A stretch of 64,000 bases of DNA from Acanthamoeba lenticulata (lineage: Eukaryota > Discosea > Longamoebia > Acanthamoebidae), in NCBI GenBank assembly GCA_002179805.1, contig NAVB01000457.1, positions 1 through 64,000 on the forward strand, in the 5' to 3' direction. Shown piece by piece: positions 1-12,600 of this stretch. A model generated the notes under the pieces. That model saw only the letters and a list, made by a program, of their open reading frames with translations. It was not told where the DNA came from and did not search any database. How positions within the stretch are numbered: position 1 is the first letter of the stretch; each line of letters starts with the position of its first letter. Made by a program: the position numbers and the translations under genes.

Positions 1-1495
1 TGAAATTTTGTTTGGCTTCAATCTGATGGCCATGACGCAGGTGCCTCCGGGACCCAACATGATCAACATTCTGGTTGGCGCGCTCGCGGTACGGTCCTAT
101 ACAGACAAACGGCTGGGGAGACCTTGAGCTCACTTCCCCTCCGTCTTCAATCAACGCAGACGGGACTTCGGGGTAAGCTCAAGCGCGGCGGGCCCAAGAA
201 AGGCTTCTGGGAGCACGCCGAGGACAAGTACGATAAGGAGACCATCAGCGACATCAAGGCCGCACTCGGCGTCTATCGCGTCTTCATGTACGCTTCACTT
301 CCCTCCTCCGTTTGCCGCCGATGCCTCCTCATCACCTCCTCATCACCTCTCGCAACGTGCCGGCAGCCCGCTCCCCGTGTTCTGGTCCCTCTTCGACCAG
401 CACGCCTCCCGCTGGGTCTTCCAGGCCGACCTCATGGACCGGAAGATCTTTGGGCTGACCATCCAGCCCGACCAAGTGCCCACCCTCAACCCGCTCATCA
501 TGCTCGTATGCGCTCTCCCCCCCCCCAAACCTTCCCCCTCCCCCAAGATCTTCTACACCATCGACTCACGCCTTTTTGTGCGGCAGATGCTCATCCCGGT
601 GTTCAACAAGCTCATCTACCCCGGCCTCGAGCGCATCGGTGTACGACTTCTCTTTTCCTCCATCCCAAAATGGATGCCAACCAGAGCTGAGCCGTGGCAC
701 CGGGCGGCGGACGAACAGATCCGACTGCGGTCGTTGACGCGCATGTCCATCGGGATGCTCTTCATCTCGCTCTCGTTCGTCGTGGCCGGCCTCATCGAGA
801 TCTGGCTCGACGAGGAACACCTCTTCATCGCTTGGCAGGTACGTCACCATCTTCTTCTTCTTCTTCTTCTTGCCCGCGCCCATGTCGTGTAGGAGAGCTC
901 ACCGCCCCAGCCCAGATCCCGCAATACTTCCTGCTCGGGTGCGGCGAGATCATGGTCTCGATCACGGGCCTCGAGTTTGCCTACAGCCAGGCGCCCCAGT
1001 CCATGAAGAGCGTCGTCATGGCCGGCTGGCTTCTCACCACCGCCGTCGTACGACGCACCCTGCCTCTTCCCGCGTGCTCGCGCGTGCGCGCCCCCGCTGA
1101 AGCTCACGCGCGCGGCGCAGGGAAACGCCATCGTGGCGGTGATCGCCGAGTCCAAGCTCTTCTCCGAGCGGTGGATCGAGTTCTTCTTCTTTGCCGGCCT
1201 CATGCTGGTGTTCATCGTCCTCTTCATCGGCTTCACCTTCAACTACCGCTATGTCGAAGATGTCGACGCGGAAGCCGGCAGAGCGGATATCGTCGGCAGC
1301 CTGGGTGGCCAGACCGACGAGCTGCCTGGCGGCGGCGCGGGCATCAAGCGCAAGTCGTCGGGCGACGAGCGACGGCGGCTGGTGCGGGAAGAGGAGGGGA
1401 TCGTGGTCGACAGCGAAGACGGTTACGTCTCGTCGCGCTACCACCGCACGTCTGGCAAGTCCCGGGAAGGCTACGACCAGCTCGGCGCCTCGTAG
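1..1495 (+). CDS. POT/PTR family proton-coupled oligopeptide transporter (5' truncated by window)
   Basis: This is the C-terminal part of a plasma- or endosomal-membrane transporter of the SLC15/POT family, which imports di- and tripeptides with protons. The frame opens at base 2 inside an exon and the first exon ends near base 90. Spliced exons give a charged loop ending [20 protein letters not shown], then the family segment [16 protein letters not shown], then helices including [38 protein letters not shown] and [20 protein letters not shown], and the late segment [18 protein letters not shown]. The last helix (about 1170-1245) is followed by a hydrophilic cytosolic tail ending at the TAG at 1493-1495. 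Introns are about 60-115 nt. The N-terminal half, including the proton-coupling ExxER region, lies outside the window. The gene is tail-to-tail with the next gene, 212 bp away. Confidence 0.9.
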
Positions 1496-1707
1496 TCCTT
1501 TCCCCGTCTTCTTCTTGTAGCATTAATGGTGATGAACGTTGCGTGGACATCTTTCCTCGATAAAGATGCGTGACCCATCACCTCGACGATTGGTCGTGAG
1601 CAAGATCAAAAAAGGAGGTGGGAGAGCTATTTATGAGCCATTAACCACAAACAAAAAAGCATAATAATAAATTATGAATGAAGTATAAATTATAACACCC
1701 GCTTTTG

Positions 1708-3349
1708 TCACAGGGGGAAGGCCTCCATGGACTCGGAACCCTTTGGCAGAAGCGGAGGTGCTGGCGCTGGCGGTGATGCTCTCACGGCCAACGTCGAGGC
1801 GGCGCCCTCGACGGCTTCTGTGGTGCAGCGTGCCGAGCAGTAGACGCTCTCGAGGACGACGTTTTGGTCGGCCAGGCGGTGAGCATGCAGCCGCCGCGCG
1901 TGGCCCGCGCCGTAGAAGCGGCCTTGGCAGCCGGCGCAGAGGCTGCCGTCGAGGTGCAGCTTGGCCATGATCTCCTGCGGTAATCGGTCGGCCAGGTCGT
2001 CCAGGTGCGCGACCGCCGCGGCGACGGCGCTGCAGCACAGATCGAGGAGCGACGACACCCCGAACACGGTCTCGTCGGTCTGGGCGTCGTGGAAGTGGTT
2101 GTTGGCAACGGAAAACGTGAACGAGTGTCGCGTGCACGGAAGGGACGTAATGTCGGCGGGCAGCGAGGTGAGGCGGTTGTTGTCGAGGAACAGGATCTGG
2201 AGGTTGGTCAGTCGAAACAGGGTGGACGGGAGCGACGTCAGCTGGTTGTCGCTGCAGTAGAGTTGCGCGAGCGATGGCAGGTGGCCTGTCGTGAGGTACC
2301 CAGTTGAAGTATATCAGCATTTTTAGACTCAATTTTTTTTGTTTACAAAATATGAAAAAGCAAAAGCAAAAAGTAAAATTAAAGGCAAATGAAACAACGC
2401 ACCGATCGCCGGCGAAAGAGTGGTGAGCCGATTGGAGGAGAGCTGGAGGATGCGAAGGGCAGAGAGGTGCGAGACGGAGGGAGGGAGGTTGGCGAGCGAC
2501 GTCTTCATGATGCTCAAGCTCTGTAGGTGCGTCAGATGGGCGAACAGGAGCGGAGGCAGGCGCGCCAGCATGGGCTCGTTCGTCAACACCAGGCCTTCGA
2601 GGCGCGGAAACGAGAGCCCAAGATCTGCGCACCGTAAACCCACCAACCCTGTCAGTTGCGGGGGCCAAGCACGTAGAGCACATGTCCTGGCCAGGTGGGG
2701 CAAGTGTGTAACGGGGCCGTAATGGCGGCAGTCACCCGAATTTCAGGGAGTTGGATCAAAACAAAAAAGCCCAAAATGTAAAAAAGCAACGAAATGTGGA
2801 ATTGAGGTTGGTGTGGGGGATACCATCAGGGATAGAGGGAAGATGGTTGGCGTCGAGCAGGAGGTGCCGCACACCGGCAAAGCTTCGCCGACCAAGGCTG
2901 TCGAAGGAGGGGAAGCGCCGTAGGGGGCGCCGTCGTCGTCGCCGCCGGTGCGGGCTGTGGTTAGGTGACGCGAGCTCGCTGCTGTCCTGCTGCTGCTGTT
3001 CGTTTGTTGTAACACCGCCCAATACCCTCACTTCCTCCTCTTCCTCAGCCATGTTTTGATGTATCCTTCGCAGTTGGGCCTCCATGATGGCCTCCAACAC
3101 CAGCTCGACGTCATCTTTCTCCACTTCCTCATTTGCCCCCTGCTCCGCCGCCTCCGCCTCCTCGTTTTCTTCTGCTTCCCCCTCGTCGTCGCTAATGTCC
3201 CCGCGTTGCTCGCTGCGCTGCATCTGGAGGCGGTAGTTGAGCTGCTGGGCGGTTGTGTCTTCCTCCTCCTGCTCCTGCTGCGGCCGCAGTGGTTCGTCTC
3301 GGGGCCGAGTGTTCTCCGCTTGGGCGACTGTCGCAGTGATGTTTTCCAT
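1708..3349 (-). CDS. Leucine-rich-repeat protein with C-terminal Cys motif
   Basis: Three exons (about 3349-2824, 2686-2403 and a last one starting near 2295) encode some 460 residues. The N-terminal 150 residues are Glu/Gln-rich and acidic. They are followed by about six LRRs of the plant/SDS22-like pattern, for example LRILQLSSNRLTTLSPAIG, LAQLYCSDNQLTSLP and LQILFLDNNRLTSLP. Exon junctions fall inside repeats and restore them exactly. The tail carries a pair CAGC and a later YCSARC separated by about 30 residues, spaced as a possible zinc-binding knuckle like those seen after some LRR domains. No signal peptide or membrane segment is visible, so it is probably an intracellular scaffold. 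The ligand and function cannot be read from the sequence. The start is the first ATG before the acidic region. Confidence 0.8.
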
Positions 3350-3973
3350 TATTTCACGCAGTTTTTCCCTTTTCCCACCCCTTTTCGCCTTCGCTCTTTG
3401 CCTTTGGTGTGGACTGAGTGCGGCCGGCCGTGACTCTCTCTCTCTCTCTGTGTCTCTCTCCGCTGCTGGGAGCCCACCACGCTCGCTCTCACTGATTTCG
3501 CGTGAGCGTTCACCGCTTCCTCGCTGCGCCGGGAGTGGCCCACCCGCGGACGGAGCGTTAGAATGACGAAAAACGCGGTCACCTGGGCGAGCGGCATGCG
3601 TGCGTACCTACGTGAGCGAGCGAGCGAGCGAAGAAACGCAGTCTGCGCGTAAGGACGTGCGAGACGTGCTACGCTCAGGAGCTGCGCGTGATGTCGGAGA
3701 TGCTTTTTTGAGTGTCAACAGCGCGGCCGCGGTTATGTCTACATTACCTCACACTCCGCAGGAGCCAATACATTTCTATATATTTCAGGCTAAAGACATC
3801 GTGCACAACTACTGGGCGATGGTATCGCAGCTCACTGGCCTGTATGCCAAGGCTGCAGCAGATTAGAGTTGTTCTCCCAAGACCACTGGAGAAGGAGGCC
3901 GCGACGCCCGGGCGTACTAAAGACCACCAGCCTATGCGAGTCGCCTGTTTTCGGGGCAGAGCGGCGTGAGTTG
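3350..3973. other. Intergenic region between two minus-strand genes
   Basis: About 620 bp upstream of the LRR gene and downstream of the F-box gene. It holds a CT-rich run near 3431-3466 and GAGC repeats near 3611-3632. A short plus-strand frame (3600-3866) has a weak coding look and AT-rich codons, so I do not call it. Alternative 3' exons of the F-box gene could extend into it as far as about 3832. Confidence 0.5.
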
Positions 3974-6282
3974 TCATAAAGGAGTGTGCGCATCGCAACG
4001 CTGGCGGGATTGCGCCTTTTCTTGATTGGCTAAAAGAATAAAGTCACACAACATTAAGAAGCGACGAGAATGACACGCACCTCCGCCACACCCGTACTCG
4101 GCGTCCTCCCAGATGCCTTCAATTTCACCGCCCAAGACGGCGCGCACCTCCTTGATGAACTGCAAAAACAGCAGTGAGTGGGTCTCTCCCCTCTTGTCCT
4201 GTCATTAATGAAGGGAGTGTGGACGCACAGCAAGGGTGACGGAGCGCTGCTTCTGAAGGTCGATGTCCTCGCCCTTGACCGAGAAGAGAATGTCCAACAG
4301 GTCGTCACCGCCGTGCACCTCGCGCAGCGGCCCGAAGTGGATCCACTCCTGCGCACGCGCGTCCTGTGTGAGACTGGGCTCCAAGAGAGAAAGAAAGCAA
4401 AAAGAGGCAAACGTACCTCGTTTGGGGGAAGGTTTCCCGGCCGGTCCTCGTAGGCGTCGTCGCCCCAGTCCTGCTGGTGTCGTAGCGAGAGGAGCCGCTT
4501 GCTGCGCTCAAAGACCTTTGTCACGACCGGCCGAAACGGGCTGTCGGCCGGCTGCTGCTGCTGCTGCTGATCGCCCTTGGACCCGCGCCACGAGCCCTTG
4601 CGGGCGGTGCAGGGCTGCTTGACGGAGGCCGACGACATGGCCGCGGCCGCGACTTCCTTGGCCTGGATCCAGCGCAGCGGGAGCGGGAAGACGGCGGACC
4701 GGAGGAAGAGGTTGGTGCCCGCGCGTGAGAGCAGCTTCTGGAGGGCGGCCTGCTTGCGCGCCGAGAGGTCCTTCTTCTTGCGGTTGAGCGCGCGAAGCTC
4801 GAGCTCGCGGAAGCAGTGCTTCCAGTAAAAGGCGTAAGCGCGCTCGTCGCGGGTCTCGCGCCGGGCCACGCGGTCCAGCGTGCGACGCCACTCGCGCTCC
4901 AAGTCCCGCATCATTTTCTCGCGCTCGCGCCGCTCGCCGTCACTCTCCTGGCGGGCCATGTGCTTACCGGGGCCTTTGACGAGAGCATCGCCCAAGTCGC
5001 CGTTCGTTCGCCGCAGGCCGTTGTTCGCTGCGCCCCCGCCGCCGGTGCCGATGATGGCGCTGCCCCGGCGGGGCTTGGTCGGGACGTCGGAGCCGGAAGA
5101 GCCGTAGAGCGAGAGTGAGTTGGGCCGGCCGGAGAAGAAGCCCGGGGTCGAGCTGATCAGTCCCACGGAAGCTCTCCGCAGCGACGAGCTCTGCGAGTAG
5201 AGCGCTTTTTGCGTCTCCTTTCCTCCTCTCTTTTTGCTCGCTTTCGTTTTCGCTTTTCTCTTCGTCTTCGCTTTCGTTCTTTTGCCGGCTTTCTCGTCGA
5301 CGGGGTGGTGACCCGCTCGGCGCAGCTGCACGTCCCGCGAACGTCCGATGCGGACGGACCGCTCATCCTGGCGGACGATATCCATGCCGTCGCCATCGCT
5401 CTCACTGCTGCTCAGTTGCAGCTGCTCGTCGCTGTCGTCGTTGCCCATCACCATGGCCTCGCCCTCGGCAATGGACGTAAGCTCGTCCGTCTCGCTGTTG
5501 CTGCTGCTCAGGGCGCAGGCCTCCTCTTCATATTCGTCTTCGTCTTCCGCGTTGCTGCAGTCGTCGTCCTCGAGGTCGTGCCCCGGTTCATTCTGTCCAT
5601 CGTCGTCATCATCCTCATCCTCGTCGCTGTCGTCGCACGACAGGAGGCGCTGGGCATCGCGGAGGAGAGGCCCGAACATGCGGGCCTTGCGGCTGGCCAC
5701 TTCCCACTTGCGCTCCCACAACTCGTAGAGGCGGCGCCAGAGCACGTTGTCACTGGCCAGCTCGTAGAAGAAGCAGCAGGTCAACGACACCCGGCACAGC
5801 GAGATGGGATCGAGGACCGAGAGGATGTGCTTGACCAGCACCTCGTTGGGCAGGCACACCAGCGGGCACACGATGTGGAATCCATGTATCTTGCGCACCT
5901 CGGAGAGGACCTTGGCTCGGGCCAGTATTTCGTACTCCATCAGCGCTCGCTCTGGGCACGTCCTGTCGAGGAGTCACAATTTGTAAACATTTTTTTAATT
6001 AAAAGCAAATATATATCGCGTGTGTGAACAAGCAGAGGAGCACGCAAAGCGCCCCAAACTTATTACTCGCTCCGGAGATAGATAGTTACTATGACAAGCG
6101 CGAATTAAAGAGGAGAGGAGAGAAGAAGAAGGAGAAGAGGGTGCAGCGCACTTGAGGAGCGTCGCGGTGTAGCCCTTGTCGGCCTCGAGCAATTGCGCTT
6201 CCAAGCGAGGAAACATGGCTGACGACAGGCCGTGGTGGTCCTCGTCGCCGCCAAAGCTGCTCATGGACGTTGCCATCATCAT
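3974..6282 (-). CDS. F-box protein with long acidic/basic linker and unidentified C-terminal domain
   Basis: Exon 1 begins with ATG at 6282 and ends in ATLL. An intron from about 6150 to 5964 joins it in frame to the exon starting TCPERALMEYEILARAK. An F-box follows at about residues 75-120 (LPNEVLVKHILSVLDPISLC, then DNVLWRRLYELW), so the likely role is a substrate adaptor for an SCF (Skp1-Cullin1) ubiquitin ligase. A disordered middle follows, with acidic runs, a Lys/Arg-rich tract near 5200-5290 and polyGln near 4550-4575. Next comes a helical basic segment around RAYAFYWKHCFRELELRALN. The last 100 residues (EWIHFGPLREVHGGDDLLDI, then FIKEVRAVLGGEIEGIWEDA) form a compact region that I do not recognise. 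A final 51-nt intron (4030-4080) is stopless and frame-neutral, so the stop at 3974 is reached spliced or not. Other acceptors could give a longer tail. Confidence 0.75.
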
Positions 6283-6604
6283 CTTGGTGCAAGCGTGTTA
6301 TGGCCAAGGCTGAGGGGCGCACGTGCGACAACCCTCTCCTTGGTGTTTGTGCTACCTTTGCCGACCTTTTCGTGTTGTGTTGCGCTACGGCACCCGCCGT
6401 CGCTCGAGCCTCCCCGGAACCACGCCAGGAATGGTCGAGGCTATTTGCCTGCTTTCTCGTAGATTTCGTAGATCTCGTAATCAATCTAATGTCTCCGAAA
6501 CGAGAACGAGATCAAAACCAAACGACAGAAGAAGAAAATCAAGATCGTTCTCAGAGAAACCAGAGGAGAAAAAGGCGCGGATCACAAAAATAAAAGCCAA
6601 GGCC
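6283..6604. promoter_or_regulatory. Divergent promoter region, F-box gene / WDR81-like gene
   Basis: This 322-bp gap separates two head-to-head starts (6282 minus, 6605 plus), so both promoters must lie here or overlap the first exons. The half nearest 6605 is purine-rich (GAAAC/GAGAA runs). I see no clear TATA box. Confidence 0.5.
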
Positions 6605-9600
6605 ATGGGCCAGTGGGTGAGTGTGGAGGAGGTCCGTGCCGCGGTCCAAGAGGACCTGGGGCTTCGCCTCTACTTCCCTGCACATGGTGGGTCGCATGGT
6701 TTAGTCCCGCCGGAGGCCTGCAGCGTGGTAAATCTGCTCTTCCCCCATGCACTTATATATTATTTTTTATATTTATTGTGATGCTCACCTCGGAGAGATG
6801 CCAAACACAAGGTTACCCGCCAAGTGGAAGCCTTGCTGCTCAGCGGGGACGGTCTATTCATAAAGGCCGATGTGCTTCAGCAGTCCTGCCATATTGCCGA
6901 CAATACAGAGGTGGACGACAATGCGTCGAGCGACGAGCCACTCCAGAAAAGCACAGAAGATGCGCCCTTGGAGGACCGTCCGGTGCTCGTGAAAATCGTC
7001 CACAAGCGCGCCGACGACGGCACGACTCTTCCTCGCACAACGACGCCTGAAGCCTCACCCGCCGAGACGGAGCCGCGCCCAGACGACGATGCCCAGCTTG
7101 ACGCGTTCGGCATGAACGACCTAGGGCAGTCCCTCGAGGCCTACCTGGACGAGCTGGTCGGACACGTCCGGCCGGCCGCGCAGTGCCTTCAGCAACCGAC
7201 GTCGTCCGTGTCGGCGCGCACGTGGCCCGTGCGGCCCACAAGAGAGTGCCTCGAGCACATCATCTCGGCGCTGGTGGCGGACGCCACGGCAGAGGACGAC
7301 CCGGACAAGCGGCCCGTCCTTGCGGCCCAGAGGCGGAGCCCGCGCGGCCCGCCGCCCGCCAGTGGGCTGCAGTGCAGTGGGCCGGCCGTGCTCCACCCGA
7401 GCTTGCCTCGCCTGCTTAAAGTGGTTGAGACCGAGCGGGCCTTCTACCTCCTCATGGTACATCACGCATGTTCGACCAAGACGTTTGGTGAAGTGGCCGT
7501 CGCTGATTCTGATGCCGATCCTCGCGCGCAGGAGTGGAGCGGCTACACGGTCGAGGGGCTCATCCGGTTCAGCCGGCCGACGCTCGACGTCGGCGACACG
7601 CGGAAGTGGATCGTTTACCAAGTGCGCTGCCGCTCTCGTCCGTGCCTGCACCTGACGCTCTGCTCACACGAAAGGCGGTGGGGGTCGGCCGTGGTCAGCT
7701 GCTCCACGCGCTGAGCCACTGCCACGCGCGAGGTGTCGTCCACGGGTCCCTCCGCCCAGAGTTTGTCCAGCTGAGCTCCGACATGTGGCTCACCCTCTCC
7801 GGCTTCCACTGCGTACGTCGTCTCACCCCAGCTGGCCTGGCCGTGCAGCAGAGCTTGACTTGTGGCCGCGCCGCGCAAACATACACACGGCAGCCGTCGC
7901 CCGCGGACTCGAGGCCGCTGGCGGTGGCCGGCAAGTCGCTGGTCGAGCGGTGGATGGCGCGCGAGCTCACCAACCTCGACTACCTGCTGGCGCTCAACGC
8001 GCTCGCCGGCCGGCGGGTGGGCGACCCCAACTACCACCCGGTGGTGCCCTGGGTGGTCGAGTTCACGCCGGACCTGACCTGGCGCGACCTCCGCAAGTCC
8101 AAGGCGCGCCTGGCCAAGGGCGACGAGCAGCTCGACAGTACCTGGAGCGCCGGCGGGCTCGACGCCGGCCAGCCGCGGCATCACGTCACCGACCTGCTCT
8201 CGGAGCTGTCCTACTACCTCTACCTGGCCCGCAAGGTGCTCCTCCTTCCCCCCTCTCGACCCATCGTGGAGACGACACACATCGACTCGCGGCCTGATTT
8301 GCGCTGTTGTTGTCACAAGACGCCGGTGCCCGTGTTGCGGCGCTTTGTTCGCGCGACGTACGTGCCGGAGGAGTATCCGAACACCGTGCAGAACCTCTAC
8401 GAGCAGACGCCCGACGAGGCCATCCCTGAATTTGTACGCCGCCAGCCACCGCCGCTCGTGCGGCCATTCTCGCTTGCATGCTGATCTATCAGCTGCCTGC
8501 TGTCGCGACAGTACACGGATCCGTCGGTGTTTCGGTCGCAGAACCCGGGCATGCCGGACCTCGTGTGCCCGGCTTGGGCTTCGAGCCCCGAAGACTTTAT
8601 CCACAAGCACCGCCAGTTTCTCGAGGGCGAGGAGGTGCGGCAGCGCTGCGCGAGACCATGCGCCCTCTTCACTCACCTTTCTCCTTTGCCGTTTCCGCCT
8701 TCTCTCTTCAGGTGTCGGCACAGCTCCACCACTGGATCGACCTCACGTTTGGGTACCTCCTGTCGGGGCCTGCGGCCCACGCCGCCAAGAACGTCGTACG
8801 TCACACATCGACGAAGCGATTTGAAAAATTGAATAATGACAACATTGTGGTGGCGCAGGCGTTGCTGGATCACGCGTGGCCGCAGCGGCATGGCTACGTC
8901 CAGCTCTTCTACCACCCGCACCCTCCGCGCAACGCTGCGGCTGCCGAGAGCAGGTTAGTCGCCCCTTCCTTCCTTCCTTCCTTCCTTTACCACATTCCAC
9001 GAATTCCATGAAGCGTGACACCCTGGTGGCGTCGCATGATCAGCATACGGCGGCCGGCGGAGGACCTGCGCGCTGCCGAGAATCTGTTCCACTTTACGGA
9101 GGACTTGGAGTGGCTCGACCCCGTCTATGCGTACCTTCTTCCCTTTTCCTCTTTTTTTGCTCTCCGTCGGTGCTCAGCGCGCTGCTCGCTCCGCCTGGCC
9201 ACAGGACCGACACGGAGCCGAACAGCCTGCAGGCTGCGCAGAAAGCCGACGTCTTTGCGGCCGGATGCATTCTGGCCGAACTCTATCTGGGCCGGGCGCC
9301 CTTCACCCGCCGGTCGGCGCAGTGCTGGACCGACGAGGGCCGACCGTCGCCGGACCTCCTCAACGAGCTGCCCTCTGACGTCCGCGGTACGTCTCAGGGT
9401 CTCGAGTTTCCCTCGCGCAGATGACGGTCCCTTTGTAGTTGACACGCACTCGACTGGGCGGGCGGAACTCAGGTCTGGTCAAGACGATGCTCGACGGGGA
9501 CCCGGCCGGGCGGCCCACAGCGGCCTCGGCCCTGACCTCGCCCGTCTTCCCGGCCTACTTTGCGCCGCTCTACGCCTTCCTGGCGCGCTTCCACGCCATC

Positions 9601-12600
9601 CCCTTGTCGGACGGCCCCTCCGCCCGCCTCCATTTTGCGCTCGACCAGGTACGTGGTCCCGCCTGGCCCATCGCGGCCGGTGTGGACCGTGGCTGAGTCG
9701 TGGCCGTCCCTGGGGCAGCTGCCGGGTCTGGTCGTGCGGCTCCCGCCCGAGGGCCAGCGTGTGGCGATGCAGTCGGTGAGCCCCTTCCTGGCCGACCCGG
9801 CCGCATGGACAGTCGCAGTCAACCTCCTGCCCGTGGTGGCGCCGCTGCTCCACCCCGACGTGGCCAAGCAGGCTATGCTCAAACCCCTCAAGCGGCTGTA
9901 CCAGCAGGAGGAGACCGCCCTTCTCTGCGAGCTGCTTCGCGGCGATGTCGTCACGGTACCGTATGCGAACAGGCCGGCTTCCCGGGAGGAACTCGTCTCA
10001 TGCCAGGTTTTTTCCGGGGGGCGGCGGGGACCACCAGGCCGAGCTGCGCGCCTTTGGGGAGCGGAACTTCATTGTACAAATCCTGCCGCTGGTGCTCGAC
10101 ACCCTGCGGCTCAAGTCCGACATCCTCCCGCCCATCACCGCCAACACGCTCATCCGCCTCGCGTACGCCTCCTCGCTCTTGTCCTCGCTCTTGTCTTTGT
10201 CGCACAGCGCAGGCATCTTGACGGACGTCGGTGCTGTGCACAGTGCGCAGCTCGGACCGGGCCTGGCCCTGCGCTACATCGCCTGGCCGCTGCTGGACCT
10301 GCTGACCAAGCCCTCGCCTTCGCCTCACCTCGTCCATGCGCTGGTCCACATTGCCGCCGAGGTCGGCGAGGGCGTGACGCAGCGCCACTACCTGCCGGCC
10401 CTGCAGAGCTCCCTCCAGAAGGCCCTCAAGCAGGCCGCCACCGGCAACGCGCGCCAGCTGCCGTCCCTCTTTGCCCTCATCCAAGGGGTACGCGTCGACG
10501 CCGCCCCTCTCTTGCCCGACCCGCCGCTAACCTCCGAGCTCTTCGTCACTAGCTGGTGGAGCAGGTGCTGAGTCCAGAGACGGTCATGCAGGAGTTTGTC
10601 GTGGGCGGCGGGTCGGTCCACCTCGCCGGCCTGCTCTCCCTTCCTCAGGCACGTCCCCATACAAGCCCGGCCGACCTTCTTCATCCTCGTTCTCGTCGTT
10701 TTTATTGTTGACGTCTCGTCGTGGCTGTGCAGGCGCAGGCGCAGGCCGGCGAGTGGGTGGCCGCCCCGCCGATCTACCTCCGGCCTCTCGTGGCTTCCTT
10801 GTGCTCTGTCTCTACTCGCATTGGTGCGGACACGCACGGCCTTGTGCTCCATGATCAGCCTTCTTTCATGGAAAGTGAATAACCAATCGGGTGCAGGCGC
10901 GGCGGACACGGAGCGACACGTGATGCGCTACGTGCAGCAGTTCCTCAACGCGTGCCACGACGGCTATCTGCGCAACAAGGCCGAGCGGGAGGCCGCCGGC
11001 GAGGGCGCGGTCCAGCCCTGGGGCGGCGAGATCGCCGAGATCGTCCGGAGCCTGTCCAACTGCCTTGTGCTCGTCGTCGGCCTTGACGCCCTCCATCGAC
11101 ACTGTCCCCATGCGTGCGTCCCGCCTCTGACCTGTGCTCCTCGTGAATCCTCACAACGGGCGGCGCCGGGATTAGGAGCGTGTTGGCCGAGCTGAGCACC
11201 GGCACGACGCCGCGGACGCCGTCGCCCCGGGCCTCGCTCTCGAAGCGCTACAGCTTCTCGCTGGGAGGCTCGGCCTCCTCGCCGACCGTGCAGACGCGTA
11301 CTCCGAGTCCGACCAAGCCCGGCGAGGACCCGCTCTCCTCCGCCGCCTCTGCGGCCGCTACCCTCGAGAGCGACTCTGTGTACGTCCTCCTCTTCCTCTT
11401 CCTCGACTCCCGCCATCTGGGCCCTTCTGGCGTCTCACGCCCGCCGCAGGGAAGCCAACTGGCTCGAGCGCCTTCCGGCCAATTACCGTACGTCGACGTC
11501 CGCCTCATGTGCTTTTGTTGTTGTTGTTGTTGTGGCTTACTGGGTCATCATCATTTCACTTAGAGGGCGCCGGGTACCGGGCGGGCGAGGGCCGGTGGGC
11601 CCTGTCGGGCTCGGTGCTGCACTCGTGGAAGGGCCACGCCAGCGGCGTCCTGTGCGCCGACGTCCACTCGTCGGAGAAGACGCTGGTCACGGGCGGCAAG
11701 GACTGCTGGGTGCGCTGCTGGAGCACCGACACGACCAAGTGCCGCGCGATCTACCGCGGCCACCGCAACTCGGTCCGGAACTGCTTTTTCGTGGGCGGCG
11801 GCGGCGCCGACTTGATGGCCTCGACCGACGGCACGGCGCTGCACGTATGGGACCCCGAGGGCGGGCTCCGCCTGCTCAATTTCGAGTCCGAGAGTACCGG
11901 CGGGCCGTTCACAGCGTTCCGGCCCGTGGGCTCGCGGCCCCACACGCTCGCCGCCGCCACGCAGGACGCACTCTGGATGATCGACGTGAGGGCGGGCGCG
12001 CAGGTGGCCGAGTGGGGCCTGCCTTGCCTGCAGCCGCCGCCCAGCGCGCCGTTCGCCACGAAGCCCCTGCGCGCGCAGGTGCGCACGACGTCGGTGGCCG
12101 TGGGCGGTGGCACTGCCGTCGACGGCGGGCGGCCCTCGTGGGTGGCCGTCGGCGACAGCGGCGGCGGCATGAGCGTGCTCGACGCCCGCATGGGCCTCGT
12201 ACTCTACCGCTGGAAAGTCAACAGCGAAGCCGGCGTGTCTCACGCCGAAACCGTGCCGGGCATGCCACACCTCCTGCTCACGGCGGCCGAACGGACCCTC
12301 ACCGGTACGCCGCACCTCCCTTATGCGGGCATGGGACAGAGATGAGTGTCATCACACCCTCCCAGCACGCTGTGAGCTCTGGGCTCCCACCCACGTCCTT
12401 TTTCATTCCGAATTCCCATTCCCGGCTGCATCTCCTCCAAGCTTTATTGTTGCGCGGCCAGTTGGAGCCAAGGACTCGTGTCAGCTCGCTTCTCAAGGCT
12501 GCGAGAGACGAGGAAGGAGAGAGTCCTGAGATTCTTGCTGTGGGATTTCCGAGCTGGGCGTCGGCCAAGGATCGGCCCAAGCTCACGCACACACGCGCGC

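Noticed and set aside
3600..3866. 88-residue plus-strand ORF between LRR and F-box genes
   Set aside because: AT-rich codon use unlike neighbours, no family match and no splice partners. A noncoding 5' or 3' region is more likely.
7615..8721. 368-residue minus-strand ORF
   Set aside because: It is antisense to the BEACH domain, which is conserved on the plus strand.
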